DNA of 36,629 bases from a virus, in the IMG/VR virus record IMGVR_UViG_3300032217_000592, positions 1-36,629 of that record; one strand, 5' to 3'. The translations under genes and the position numbers were made by a program. A model generated the notes under the pieces. It was not told the DNA's origin and ran no database searches. It worked only from the letters and a program-made list of their open reading frames with translations. Shown piece after piece: positions 17,918 to 25,767 of the stretch. Numbering within the stretch: the stretch's first letter is position 1; each line of letters starts with the position of its first letter.

Positions 17918-19816
17918 ATGCCAAGAAAATCAAAGACCGCAGCCGATTACGAAATAGACAAGCCAAAGGTTGCTAAAGAGCCAAAGGTAGACCCAGTATT
18001 AGAAAAAGTAATGCGTCGGTTCAACGACTCTCGTAACTACATCCGTCGTGGATTCTGGGAAACTTGGAAAGATGCAAGAAAACTCTACAACTCGCAGCGC
18101 ATCATGGTTAACTACGAAGGCAACTCTGATACATTCATTCCTGAAACATTTACTATCTTGCAATCTATTAAATCTAATGTTGTTGGTGGTCGAATTGCGA
18201 TTGATTATTTCCCAACAAACAAAGACCAAACTGGTGATGTCAAAGTTCTCAAGGCTCTTATGGACCAAGTGTGGACACAGGACAACACGAAATTAAAAGC
18301 AAGCTGGGCAATAGATGACTCACTGCAGGTTGGTAACGGTTATCTGTGGCAATACTGGAACGGTCAATACCCAACGAACAAATATGTACCTACTGAAGAC
18401 AACTTCTTTGACCCTGACTGCACATCTTACGAGAACCTTCGCTACGGTGGCTATCGCTACCTCACAACACTGGATGCTCTTGAAAAAGAAACTATCGCTA
18501 ACACTGATTACAACCCAGAAGATGCAATGAGCGAAAGGCGAGTGCCTCGTTACAAAAACCTTGACCGCATCAACGACTACAAGTATTCAGTTGATAAAAA
18601 GAGTGGACAGTACGGAGAAGACAAAACTGCCAAGCAACTCCGAGAAGAAATGATTGCTGGTTCTGTCCTTTCTACTGATAACAGCGCAAATGATGACAAT
18701 CTTGTAGAAGTTATCTGCTACCACGACAAAGAACGCATTATCAAGGTGGCAAACCGATGCTGTGTTATTGAAGATGTAGAAACTCCTTTCATGCGAAAAG
18801 CTACCAAGATTGATTCTGTAGATGACATGGGTAATCCAGTGAAAGTTGACCTTCCTGAAATCAAACCATTTATTCCAGTGGCTCCAGCACGAGATATTGT
18901 TGACGGTGCGATGTGGTATGCAAAGGGTGAAGTAGAGGTCATCGGTGATTTGCAAGAACTCTTAAACGATACTCAAAACCAAAAGACAGACAATTTGAAC
19001 TTTGCTCTTAACCGAATGTGGACGCTTGACCCAAGCCAAGCTCACAAGATTGACCAAATCCAATCTGTGCCTGGTGCTGTCTTTACTGTCCCTGCTGGCG
19101 CATTACAACCAGTTCAGCAAAGTAATATCGGTGTAGACGCAGATAATGAAATCTTCCGTTTGCAGGGTATGATGCGACGAGCAACTGCGGCTGATGAGAT
19201 TGTACAGGGTGCATCTGTCAAGGGTTCAGCAACTGCGACTGAAATCAATGCACAAGTTATACAGGCTGGCGCAAGATTCTCTAGTAAGCTGGAAAACTAC
19301 GAAAGCGAGTTCTTCAAAATCCTAGCTAATAACATGCTCAAGATTATGCAAATCTTCCTTACACAGGAGCAAGCTGTTCGTCTTATTGGTCAAGAAGGTG
19401 TTGAATGGAAGAACTACAATCCAGGTGAATACTTAGGCGACTACGACATCCGAGTACAACTAGAAGCAACTGCAAGCAGAGTGCGTGAAACTGAGAAGCA
19501 AAATGCAATGCAGTTCTTCCTACTCGCCAGCAAGATGCCATTTGTAAACCAAGAAGCACTCTTTAAAATGACAGCTCGCACACTATTTGAAAAAGACGAG
19601 AACGAACTAGAGGGATTAGTACAGCCAATGCAACAGCAACTACCACCAGAGCTTATGGCGATGGCACAGGGTGGACAAGCACCAGCAGGACCAGAAGGAA
19701 TGCCACAGCAAGGCATGGGCGAGATGGCAAGTATGCCAATGAGTGATGTAGAAGCTGGTGCAACCAACCAAGCTATGCAGGCGCAAGGCATGAACATACC
19801 AGGAATGCCTCAATAA
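17918..19816 (+). CDS. Portal protein (P22-like)
   Basis: 632 residues. The N-terminal part (RRFNDSRNYIRRGFWETWKD, then ARKLYNS) begins the clip/wing region, with PFIPVAPARDIVDGAMWYAKGEVE and the stem/crown helices (ELLNDTQNQKTDNLNFALNRMWTL) in the middle. MRRATAADEIVQGASVKGSATATEINAQV (about 410-440) is the conserved portal segment before the long helix. The Gln/Met/Gly-rich C-terminal 60 residues are low complexity. It forms the 12-fold ring for DNA entry and exit. Size and the region around EIVQG..KGSATA match P22-type podovirus portals better than siphovirus SPP1 or HK97 types. Confidence 0.85.
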   Translation: MPRKSKTAADYEIDKPKVAKEPKVDPVLEKVMRRFNDSRNYIRRGFWETWKDARKLYNSQRIMVNYEGNSDTFIPETFTILQSIKSNVVGGRIAIDYFPTNKDQTGDVKVLKALMDQVWTQDNTKLKASWAIDDSLQVGNGYLWQYWNGQYPTNKYVPTEDNFFDPDCTSYENLRYGGYRYLTTLDALEKETIANTDYNPEDAMSERRVPRYKNLDRINDYKYSVDKKSGQYGEDKTAKQLREEMIAGSVLSTDNSANDDNLVEVICYHDKERIIKVANRCCVIEDVETPFMRKATKIDSVDDMGNPVKVDLPEIKPFIPVAPARDIVDGAMWYAKGEVEVIGDLQELLNDTQNQKTDNLNFALNRMWTLDPSQAHKIDQIQSVPGAVFTVPAGALQPVQQSNIGVDADNEIFRLQGMMRRATAADEIVQGASVKGSATATEINAQVIQAGARFSSKLENYESEFFKILANNMLKIMQIFLTQEQAVRLIGQEGVEWKNYNPGEYLGDYDIRVQLEATASRVRETEKQNAMQFFLLASKMPFVNQEALFKMTARTLFEKDENELEGLVQPMQQQLPPELMAMAQGGQAPAGPEGMPQQGMGEMASMPMSDVEAGATNQAMQAQGMNIPGMPQ

Positions 19817-19835
19817 CGAGTAACAAGGGGGAAAT

Positions 19836-20108
19836 ATGGCACAACGACCACAGTATTCAGACACCATGACACCTGAGCAACGCAATGCACTCAGGGATTT
19901 TATCCAATCTCCAACTGGAGAGGCTCTATTAAGGCTTATGTTGAACCAAGAAGTGGCTCTTAAGGCAGAAGCATGGACACGAGATACCACGACAGACCGT
20001 CAAATACAGCTTGTCAACCAAGAATTTGGCATTTACTGGGTTAGAACACTGATTCAAGACCTTATAACGCCACCGCAGAAGCCTTTGCATGAGTATAATG
20101 GGGAGTAA
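19836..20108 (+). CDS. Hypothetical head protein between portal and scaffold
   Basis: 90 residues with AAGGGGG upstream. MAQRPQYSDTMTPEQRNALR, FIQSPTGEALLRLMLNQEVA and a C-terminal FGIYWVRTLIQDLITPPQKP. Mostly helical, no known motif. Its position suggests a head assembly or DNA-ejection accessory role. Confidence 0.65.
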   Translation: MAQRPQYSDTMTPEQRNALRDFIQSPTGEALLRLMLNQEVALKAEAWTRDTTTDRQIQLVNQEFGIYWVRTLIQDLITPPQKPLHEYNGE

Positions 20109-20218
20109 TTGCACCTTTGCTCCCCTTTACGCCTATGCAAGTGTATTGTAAACAAAAAAATGTTTTCATATTATAAGCATAGGTGCAAGAATATCTATTA
20201 ACATAGGGGTAAAAAGCT
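20109..20218 (+). promoter_or_regulatory. Promoter and overlapping inverted repeats before the scaffold gene
   Basis: TTGTAA (20146-20151), 17-base spacer, TATTAT (20169-20174). TTGCACCT (20109-20116) pairs with AGGTGCAA (20181-20188), while CCTATGC (20132-20138) pairs with GCATAGG (20177-20183). The two pairings share bases and exclude each other. They could control readthrough from the portal transcript. AGGGG precedes the next ATG. Confidence 0.5.
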
Positions 20219-20929
20219 ATGAGTCAAGAGGATACCACAACCTCAACGGTTCAAGACACCGTTCAGGCGCAGGAAACTGCACAACCTGAAGAACTTGGAA
20301 CGAAGGCGGTACAAGAACAGGTAGAATCTGTTCCTGACACTACCGAAGAAGTAACTAATTCAGCACCTGCTGAGGAAAGTACATCTGAGGAAGCCGAATT
20401 ATTATCTTGGGCAGAGAAAAAGGGAGTCAAAACTGACGACCCAGTCGCTCTACTAAAGATGGTAAGGGAATCTGAGAAGAAGATGCACGAAACTTCGCAA
20501 GAAGCTAGGCAACTTCGAGAAACATTTAACACTATTGGTGAAGAACAAGGACTTGATGATACATCATTACTTGTAAATCGCTTAACTGTTACTGATTTCT
20601 ATCTCAATAACCCCGATGCTCGTCAATATGACGATAAGATGGCACAAATTGTCATTGAGCGTCCTTATCTAGCAAACGATTTAGATACTGTGTACAAGCT
20701 TGCACGATTTGAATCTGCTGAACAAGAACTATTGGCTCAAAAACAGAAAGTGCAGAAAGATACGATTGCACAGGTGGCGAAGGCAGAGGTTGCTGCACCA
20801 CCACAGGCATCTGCGTCAACCAGAGAAACAGCTCCAACCGAAGTAACAGATGAGCAAATTGCAAATATGTCACTTCAGGAGTATGAAGAGTGGAAGAAGA
20901 CAACAGGATACAATCCATTTGTCGCCTAG
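20219..20929 (+). CDS. Scaffolding protein
   Basis: 236 residues, acidic N terminus rich in Gln, Glu, Thr and Val (about 1-60), then helices (LLSWAEKKGVKTDDPVALLK, REAR-like coiled coil ESEKKMHETSQEARQLRETF), and a Gln/Ala-rich linker before EEWKKTTGYNPFVA. This composition and its place directly before the coat gene are typical of phage scaffolds, which template the prohead and leave or are cleaved during maturation. No protease gene is present. Confidence 0.8.
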   Translation: MSQEDTTTSTVQDTVQAQETAQPEELGTKAVQEQVESVPDTTEEVTNSAPAEESTSEEAELLSWAEKKGVKTDDPVALLKMVRESEKKMHETSQEARQLRETFNTIGEEQGLDDTSLLVNRLTVTDFYLNNPDARQYDDKMAQIVIERPYLANDLDTVYKLARFESAEQELLAQKQKVQKDTIAQVAKAEVAAPPQASASTRETAPTEVTDEQIANMSLQEYEEWKKTTGYNPFVA

Positions 20930-20975
20930 CAGATACACACATTAAATTTTAATAAAAGAATATAGGAGAAATATC

Positions 20976-21824
20976 ATGGGTCTTGGAACTAATGATATGA
21001 CTGGAACGACTTTGAATGTCTTTCGACCTAATGTATGGTCAAAAGAAACTCTTAAAGCTCGTGAGTCAAACCTTGTGCTTGTTCCTCGTGTCAAGCACTA
21101 CGATAGGGACATCCGTTCTGCAGGTCAAACTGTAGAAATCCCTAACCTAAGCAACTTGTCAGCTAACCTTAAGGTTGCTAACACTCAAGTTACTCTTAAC
21201 GGACCAACTGAAACTAAAACAACTATCACTATCAACCAACACTACGAATCAAGCTTCCTATTGGAAGACTTCGCTGAAGTTCAGTCTGCATACGATGCAG
21301 CTTCTGAATACACAGCTAAGACTGGTTACGCATTGGCTGAGAAGATGGACAGCTTTGTTGCTAGCGGTCTTAAGAACGGTGCAAGCAAAAGCGTCGGTAC
21401 TTTTGGAACTGCTATCAACGATACAGCTATCCTTACTGCTAACCGATACCTTGACGAAGCTAAAGCTCCTACTACTGAGCGATACCTTGTCGTTACGCCT
21501 AAAGGCAAGCAAGAACTTCTTGCAATTGACAAGTTCGTTCGTTGGGACGCTCTTGGAACAGGTGATGCAATCAAGACTGGTCGCATCGGTGAACTTTACG
21601 GTGTAGAAGTTTCTATGTCGCAAAACCTTGTTGTTACTGCTGGTACTCCAGACGAACACAACAACCTGCTCTTCCACAAGGAAGCATACGCAGTCGCTGT
21701 ACAAAAAGACATTAGCTTTGAGTCACAGCGAAAAGCTGAGTATCTTGGTACTCTGTTTGTTGCACAAAGCTTGTGGGGTGGTGCGGTCCTCCGTGCTGAC
21801 CACGCTGTTGTCGTTAAATGTTAA
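20976..21824 (+). CDS. Major capsid protein (P22 coat-like, HK97 fold)
   Basis: 282 residues. It begins MGLGTNDMTGTTLNVFRPNV, followed by SKETLKARESNLVLVPRVKH and GQTVEIPNLSNLSANLK, the N-arm and E-loop type sequence of P22-gp5-like coats. NQHYESSFLLEDFAEVQSAY and the A-domain VTPKGKQELL..FVRWDALG..GRIGELYGVEVSMSQNL are characteristic of this coat family; the C terminus closes with GGAVLRADHAVVVKC. It has the strongest ribosome site of the head region (AGGAGA), uses few rare codons and is followed by a strong terminator, as expected for the most abundant virion protein. Confidence 0.9.
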   Translation: MGLGTNDMTGTTLNVFRPNVWSKETLKARESNLVLVPRVKHYDRDIRSAGQTVEIPNLSNLSANLKVANTQVTLNGPTETKTTITINQHYESSFLLEDFAEVQSAYDAASEYTAKTGYALAEKMDSFVASGLKNGASKSVGTFGTAINDTAILTANRYLDEAKAPTTERYLVVTPKGKQELLAIDKFVRWDALGTGDAIKTGRIGELYGVEVSMSQNLVVTAGTPDEHNNLLFHKEAYAVAVQKDISFESQRKAEYLGTLFVAQSLWGGAVLRADHAVVVKC

Positions 21825-21842
21825 TTTGACACAACTAAGGAG

Positions 21843-21863
21843 AAAGCCCTTCGGGGCTTTTTT
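21843..21863 (+). terminator. Strong terminator behind the coat gene
   Basis: AAAGCCC (21843-21849), CUUCGG-type tetraloop, GGGCTTT (21854-21860), then more T. It is 19 bases after the coat stop. Confidence 0.9.
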
Positions 21864-21865
21864 CT

Positions 21866-21893
21866 TTGCAAACAAAACCTTTTTACACATAAT
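21866..21893 (+). promoter_or_regulatory. Promoter for candidate small RNA
   Basis: TTGCAA (21866-21871), 16-base spacer, CATAAT (21888-21893), immediately behind the coat terminator. Confidence 0.55.
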
Positions 21894-21898
21894 AGAGG

Positions 21899-21969
21899 TG
21901 TCGGGGGCAGTGCCATCCCCACACTGTCCCCTTCCATAGAAAAAGGAGCTAGTCGGTAGGCTCCTTTTT
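21899..21969 (+). ncRNA. Candidate small RNA of about 70 nt
   Basis: Two hairpins fill the expected transcript: GGGGGCAGTG (21903-21912) with CACTGTCCCC (21922-21931), ten pairs including one G-U and a 9-base loop, and the terminator AAAAAGGAGC (21940-21949) with GCTCCTTTTT (21960-21969). There is no ORF. It has its own promoter directly behind the coat terminator, so it is isolated from the coat transcript. Confidence 0.55.
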
Positions 21970-21972
21970 ATT
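21940..21972 (+). terminator. Intrinsic terminator
   Basis: Perfect 10-base stem AAAAAGGAGC / GCTCCTTTTT with a 10-base loop and further T. The A arm makes it work in both directions. Confidence 0.85.
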
Positions 21973-21983
21973 TATAATAATAG

Positions 21984-22040
21984 TAGGAGTGTCCAGACAT
22001 TTCGGTTTATTCCGGTTTGGATGTCAAAGGAACACTCCTA
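21984..22040 (+). ncRNA. Second structured element after the coat gene
   Basis: TAGGAGTGT (21984-21992) pairs with ACACTCCTA (22032-22040); inside, GACAT (21996-22000) pairs with ATGTC (22021-22025) and CGG/CCG (22003 and 22012) close a small loop. TATAAT at 21973-21978 would start transcription near its 5' end. A GGAGAG plus T8 run at 22076-22090 follows. The CTCCT arm can alternatively pair with AGGAG at 22075-22080, so this may be a switch. It matches no RNA family I know. Confidence 0.45.
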
Positions 22041-22097
22041 TCAAGACAAAGACAACCAGAACGGTTTATTGCCTAAGGAGAGTTTTTTTTGTTTATA

Positions 22098-22125
22098 TTG
22101 CTTTCGTTTTTAATTTGTGTATAAT
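22098..22125 (+). promoter_or_regulatory. Promoter of the glycosylation cassette
   Basis: TTGCTT (22098-22103), 16-base spacer, TATAAT (22120-22125), then a 25-base leader with AAGGGGG before ATG 22151. Confidence 0.7.
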
Positions 22126-22150
22126 CTGAAATATAAAATAAGGGGGACCT

Positions 22151-22375
22151 ATGGAAATCAAAGATAGTTATCTACCATCTGTAGCGCAGCGAGTACAAAC
22201 AGTTAAATCACAGATTGATGAATCTAAATCAATCCTATATCGTCTTGTACTTAGTCGTGATGAGGCTATCGATAGAGGCGATTCAAAGACAGCAGATGAG
22301 GATGAGTTCAACATGAAGACTATGGTCCGAAAGATTGACTTCCTCACTGATGTTCTAGACCAACTAGGCGAGTAG
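22151..22375 (+). CDS. Hypothetical coiled-coil protein
   Basis: 74 residues. SVAQRVQTVKSQIDESKSIL and RLVLSRDEAIDRGDSKTADE are followed by FNMKTMVRKIDFLTDVLDQLGE. Two charged helices joined by an acidic turn. Its stop is one base from the first glycosyltransferase ATG. No family is recognised. As the first gene after the coat gene it could be a head decoration or assembly helper. Confidence 0.65.
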   Translation: MEIKDSYLPSVAQRVQTVKSQIDESKSILYRLVLSRDEAIDRGDSKTADEDEFNMKTMVRKIDFLTDVLDQLGE

Positions 22376-22376
22376 T

Positions 22377-23174
22377 ATGCACCACATAGCGGTCATACTG
22401 GCAAGCAGGGGCATGTCATTTAGCCAGACATGTGAAGAATTGCTGCGAGAACTTTACGGTTACTCATACAAGATATTCTTTTCGGTGGGGAATAGCTTAC
22501 CAGACTGCTTCAACATTCCATTAGAAGAAGCCCTCAAAGACAAACGCTATACTCATATCCTTATTGTTGAGGATGACATGATTATTCCTAGGGGAATACT
22601 TACAAAGATGCTTGATAAAAAGCATCCAGTGGTGGCACTTGACTATCCATTCCAAAAAGACGGTGATGCAACAACGCTGCATGACCCATCTGGCATGGCA
22701 TTTTATACAGGAACAGGCTTCATGCTCATTGAACGATGGGTATTAGATGCGATGCCAAAGCCAATCTTCACGACTGACACTGCATGGGACATGATGATTA
22801 CAAAAGATAATCGCCTTGTCTGCTGGTCACGAGATGTATCACGCATCAAGACCTATGGACTGCACGATGTTCACTTTGGCATTACTATGTGGACGAATGA
22901 CCTGCCTATTCTCGTAATGGACCAAACAGCAGGACAGCGAAAGCTCAAAGCTAAGGGTAAAGACCATACAAATGATGGTGTAGATGAAATATATACCTTG
23001 ACTAAGGTGTGGAAGAATAATACTGCAAAGACATCAAACACTGAATTAGTCAAAGGTTATCTTGAACGATTGGCTAAAGTGAAATCAATAGAAGTGCTGG
23101 GTGAGAAACCAGACTTTATTTATTACGAAGACGGACAGGCTCGCTTGAAAGATGAAGACCACATCATTGTTTGA
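22377..23174 (+). CDS. GT-A glycosyltransferase-like protein 1
   Basis: 265 residues. IAVILASRGMSFSQTCEELL begins a Rossmann-like strand and helix. THILIVEDDMIIPRGILTKM (about 59-78) holds the EDD metal-binding motif. TGTGFMLIERWVLDAMPKPI and the downstream H-D of YGLHDVHFGITMW match the acceptor/metal region of GT2-like enzymes. It has no membrane segment. The next gene is a clear paralogue, so this is a tandem duplication. Donor and acceptor are unknown; virion glycosylation is likely from the late-gene setting. Confidence 0.75.
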   Translation: MHHIAVILASRGMSFSQTCEELLRELYGYSYKIFFSVGNSLPDCFNIPLEEALKDKRYTHILIVEDDMIIPRGILTKMLDKKHPVVALDYPFQKDGDATTLHDPSGMAFYTGTGFMLIERWVLDAMPKPIFTTDTAWDMMITKDNRLVCWSRDVSRIKTYGLHDVHFGITMWTNDLPILVMDQTAGQRKLKAKGKDHTNDGVDEIYTLTKVWKNNTAKTSNTELVKGYLERLAKVKSIEVLGEKPDFIYYEDGQARLKDEDHIIV

Positions 23175-24021
23175 TAAACGGATAAGTATCGGTGTCATAC
23201 TACCATCTAGGGGTATGTTATTCACTGAAACATTAAAAGAATTACTAGACGAGTTGTGGGGCATCCAGCACAAGCTTTATTGGTCACATGGCAATAGTTT
23301 ACCTAAATGCTTCAACATGCCCCTCACAAAGGCTCTGAAAGGCTCACACACCCACATATTGATAGTTGAAGATGATATGGTGCTATCTAAAGGCATTCTG
23401 CGAGAGCTTTTAGAAGCAGATGAGGACATTATTGCCTGCGACTATCCAATTAATAGCGAACCAAGCGGCACAGTCCTATATGATACAAAAGGTAAAGCCA
23501 TCTTCACTGGCACTGGATTCATGCTGATTAAAAGAAAAGTGTTTAATGACCTACCAACACCAGTATTTCGCTCAGATATATCATGGCAATACTACGGGCA
23601 TGAGAATAAAGTGAGGTTCTTAGCAAAGAAAAACGACCCAAAGACATCATACGGACAGCATGATATTACTTTTGGACTGTATAACTATCTGCGAGGTAAG
23701 CCGATTGCAGTTTCTAAAACTATTCTTAAACAGCGTAAACTAAAGGCTAAAGGTACAAATGCCAGCAATAACGGTGCAGATGAGATTGTTATCCTTGATA
23801 AATACAAGAAACTGGTTGCCTATATCAATAAAACTAAAAAGAAAGCTGGTGAACTAATAGAAATACAGATTGGTGATAGACGGATGAATGTCAGACAAGA
23901 GCATGCAAATAAGTTGCTCGCAGAAGGAAAAGCATTTATCCCAATTTATACAGCAGGTGATGTCATTGTAGACCCAGACGGTGTAAAGAAAGCAATTAAA
24001 CTATTAAAGGGGATTAAATGA
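23152..24021 (+). CDS. GT-A glycosyltransferase-like protein 2 (paralogue)
   Basis: 289 residues. Motif order is the same as in protein 1: IGVILPSRGMLFTETLKELL, HILIVEDDMVLSKGILRELL, TGTGFMLIKRKVFNDLPTPV, YGQHDITFGLYNYL and QRKLKAKGTNASNNGADEIV. It has an extra C-terminal segment (about 225-289) ending in a lysine-rich tail. The start overlaps the first gene by 23 bases, with a GAAAG ribosome site. Overall the two differ widely but keep the EDD and HD residues, so both are probably active, perhaps adding successive sugars. Confidence 0.75.
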   Translation: MKTTSLFDKRISIGVILPSRGMLFTETLKELLDELWGIQHKLYWSHGNSLPKCFNMPLTKALKGSHTHILIVEDDMVLSKGILRELLEADEDIIACDYPINSEPSGTVLYDTKGKAIFTGTGFMLIKRKVFNDLPTPVFRSDISWQYYGHENKVRFLAKKNDPKTSYGQHDITFGLYNYLRGKPIAVSKTILKQRKLKAKGTNASNNGADEIVILDKYKKLVAYINKTKKKAGELIEIQIGDRRMNVRQEHANKLLAEGKAFIPIYTAGDVIVDPDGVKKAIKLLKGIK

Positions 24022-25031
24022 AAACAAGAGTTCTATTAACAGGAGCAGGTGGCAACATAGGAGTCCACTTTATTGCTCATATTATGCACAATACTGATTG
24101 GGATATTGTTGCAACAGATTCATTTAGGCACAAAGGCTACTTTGACAGAATAACAACTGTATGCGAAGACCACCCAGAGTGGCGAGAACGCATTGAAATC
24201 ATTACACATGACCTCACGGCACCATTTACTGACAGAGAAATCTTTGATATTGGTGTTATCACTCACATTATTCATCTAGCAAGCCTATCTGATGTGCAGG
24301 ACAGCATAGACAACCCAGTTCCATTTGTAAAGAACAATGTAGACCTAGAACTCAATGTCCTGGAACTAGCACGAGAACTAAAACCTCTGTCATTTATTCA
24401 GTTTTCCACAGATGAAGTGTATGGACAGGCGACAAAAGATGGTAAGGGACACGCAGAATGGTCAACTATCCTGCCCAGCAATCCATATGCAGCCTCTAAG
24501 GCAGCTCAAGAAGCAATTGCCATCTCTTATTGGAGAAGTTATGGTGTCCCAGTTATTATCACCAACACGATGAATAACTTTGGCGAGATGCAATCACCAA
24601 GTAAATACACTGCAAAGATACAAAACCTTGTCGAGAAAGATAAAACTGTTACTGTTCACTCTGTTAATGGAGAAATCGGTACTCGTTATTACCTACACTC
24701 CCGTAATGCAGCAGATGCTATACTTTATATACTAAATAATACCACTCCGACATTACACAAACCAGGTGAAATAGATATGCCAGATAGGTACAATGTAGTT
24801 GGTGATGCACAAGTGGATAACCTAGAACTTGCGAAAACAGTTGCAAAGCTCATGGGCAAAGAACTCAAGTATGAACTAGTAGATTTCCACACGACACAGC
24901 CAGGACACGACTTGCATTATGGACTAGACGGTACAAAGTTAAAAGAACTGGGGTGGGAGCCACCAGTAGACTTTGAAACCAGTATGCTGAATACTATTAA
25001 ATGGCAACAAGAAAATAGACTGTGGCTCTAG
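24018..25031 (+). CDS. Extended SDR: NAD-dependent sugar epimerase/dehydratase
   Basis: 337 residues. TGAGGNIG (8-15) is the NAD(P)-binding glycine motif. Around residue 70, HLASLSDVQ follows the dinucleotide fold. FSTDEVYGQ (about 127-135) and YAASK (about 151-155) provide the Ser/Thr-Tyr-Lys catalytic set, and RYYLHSRNAADAI lies in the substrate domain. The DEVYG signature is typical of dTDP-glucose 4,6-dehydratases and related epimerases. It would make or convert the nucleotide-sugar used by the two upstream transferases, to which it is joined by an ATGA overlap. Confidence 0.9.
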   Translation: MKTRVLLTGAGGNIGVHFIAHIMHNTDWDIVATDSFRHKGYFDRITTVCEDHPEWRERIEIITHDLTAPFTDREIFDIGVITHIIHLASLSDVQDSIDNPVPFVKNNVDLELNVLELARELKPLSFIQFSTDEVYGQATKDGKGHAEWSTILPSNPYAASKAAQEAIAISYWRSYGVPVIITNTMNNFGEMQSPSKYTAKIQNLVEKDKTVTVHSVNGEIGTRYYLHSRNAADAILYILNNTTPTLHKPGEIDMPDRYNVVGDAQVDNLELAKTVAKLMGKELKYELVDFHTTQPGHDLHYGLDGTKLKELGWEPPVDFETSMLNTIKWQQENRLWL

Positions 25032-25045
25032 TCAATGCTATTTTG

Positions 25046-25074
25046 TTGTAGATAAAATTATTAAAAGATAGAAT
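25046..25074 (+). promoter_or_regulatory. Leaderless promoter
   Basis: TTGTAG (25046-25051), 17-base spacer, TAGAAT (25069-25074), then TAAGAC and ATG 25081. Confidence 0.6.
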
Positions 25075-25080
25075 TAAGAC

Positions 25081-25767
25081 ATGGATACAAAAAACTTTGC
25101 CGAACTTATGAGCCAAGCTGGGTTAGGCAACAACACACCAGTAGTCAATGTTGCAGACATAGCAAGAGTTTCACAGTCTATTGAACGCCTTATTCCTATG
25201 CTTGAAGTCAAGGGTAAGGGTGATGTAGATGTTGTTAAAGCACTAGACAAAGTAGCAAAAACATTGGCTAGTGTGAGTAAGAACATCACGATACAAAATG
25301 TAGCTGTACCTGATGCTGTTACTGTCAAGAACCAACCTGACTTTAGAAAAGAAATAGACAGAATTGTTGTTGCTATCAATGCACTAACCCTTGCTATGGA
25401 CAAGAAAGAGCGTGAGTCACAAATGCGGCACATGGAACAGATGAAGCGCATGGAAGAGAAAGGCAAAGACAAAGAATACAAAATAGAAGATAAGAAGTCT
25501 GATGATATTGATTTAGAAGACTTCCGTGTTGCCGATAGTGCAGAACCTGTACTTGGCTATCAGTATTTTGGCTTTGTTAATGACAAGGGCGAGTGGTACA
25601 TCATGTACAACGAAGCGGCTGAAGGTAAAGTACGATACAAGTTTGGTAAAGATAACTATGAAAGGAACTGGGAGCTGTATGGTAATCACGAATACATGCT
25701 CTTCAACGAAGCCATCAAAGAAGTAATGCCGTCAGAGGATGAATCAGATGACACGGTACAAGATTAA
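25081..25767 (+). CDS. Hypothetical fibre-cassette protein
   Basis: 228 residues. The N-terminal half is helical, with a charged Lys/Glu coiled coil at about 115-145 (AMDKKERESQMRHMEQMKRM). The C-terminal half is an aromatic, beta-type domain (EPVLGYQYFGFVNDKGEWYI and NYERNWELYGNHEYMLFNEA). It overlaps the tail fibre start, so the two are coupled; it may attach the fibre or act as its chaperone. No known family. No ribosome site: the -10 ends six bases before the ATG. Confidence 0.65.
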   Translation: MDTKNFAELMSQAGLGNNTPVVNVADIARVSQSIERLIPMLEVKGKGDVDVVKALDKVAKTLASVSKNITIQNVAVPDAVTVKNQPDFRKEIDRIVVAINALTLAMDKKERESQMRHMEQMKRMEEKGKDKEYKIEDKKSDDIDLEDFRVADSAEPVLGYQYFGFVNDKGEWYIMYNEAAEGKVRYKFGKDNYERNWELYGNHEYMLFNEAIKEVMPSEDESDDTVQD

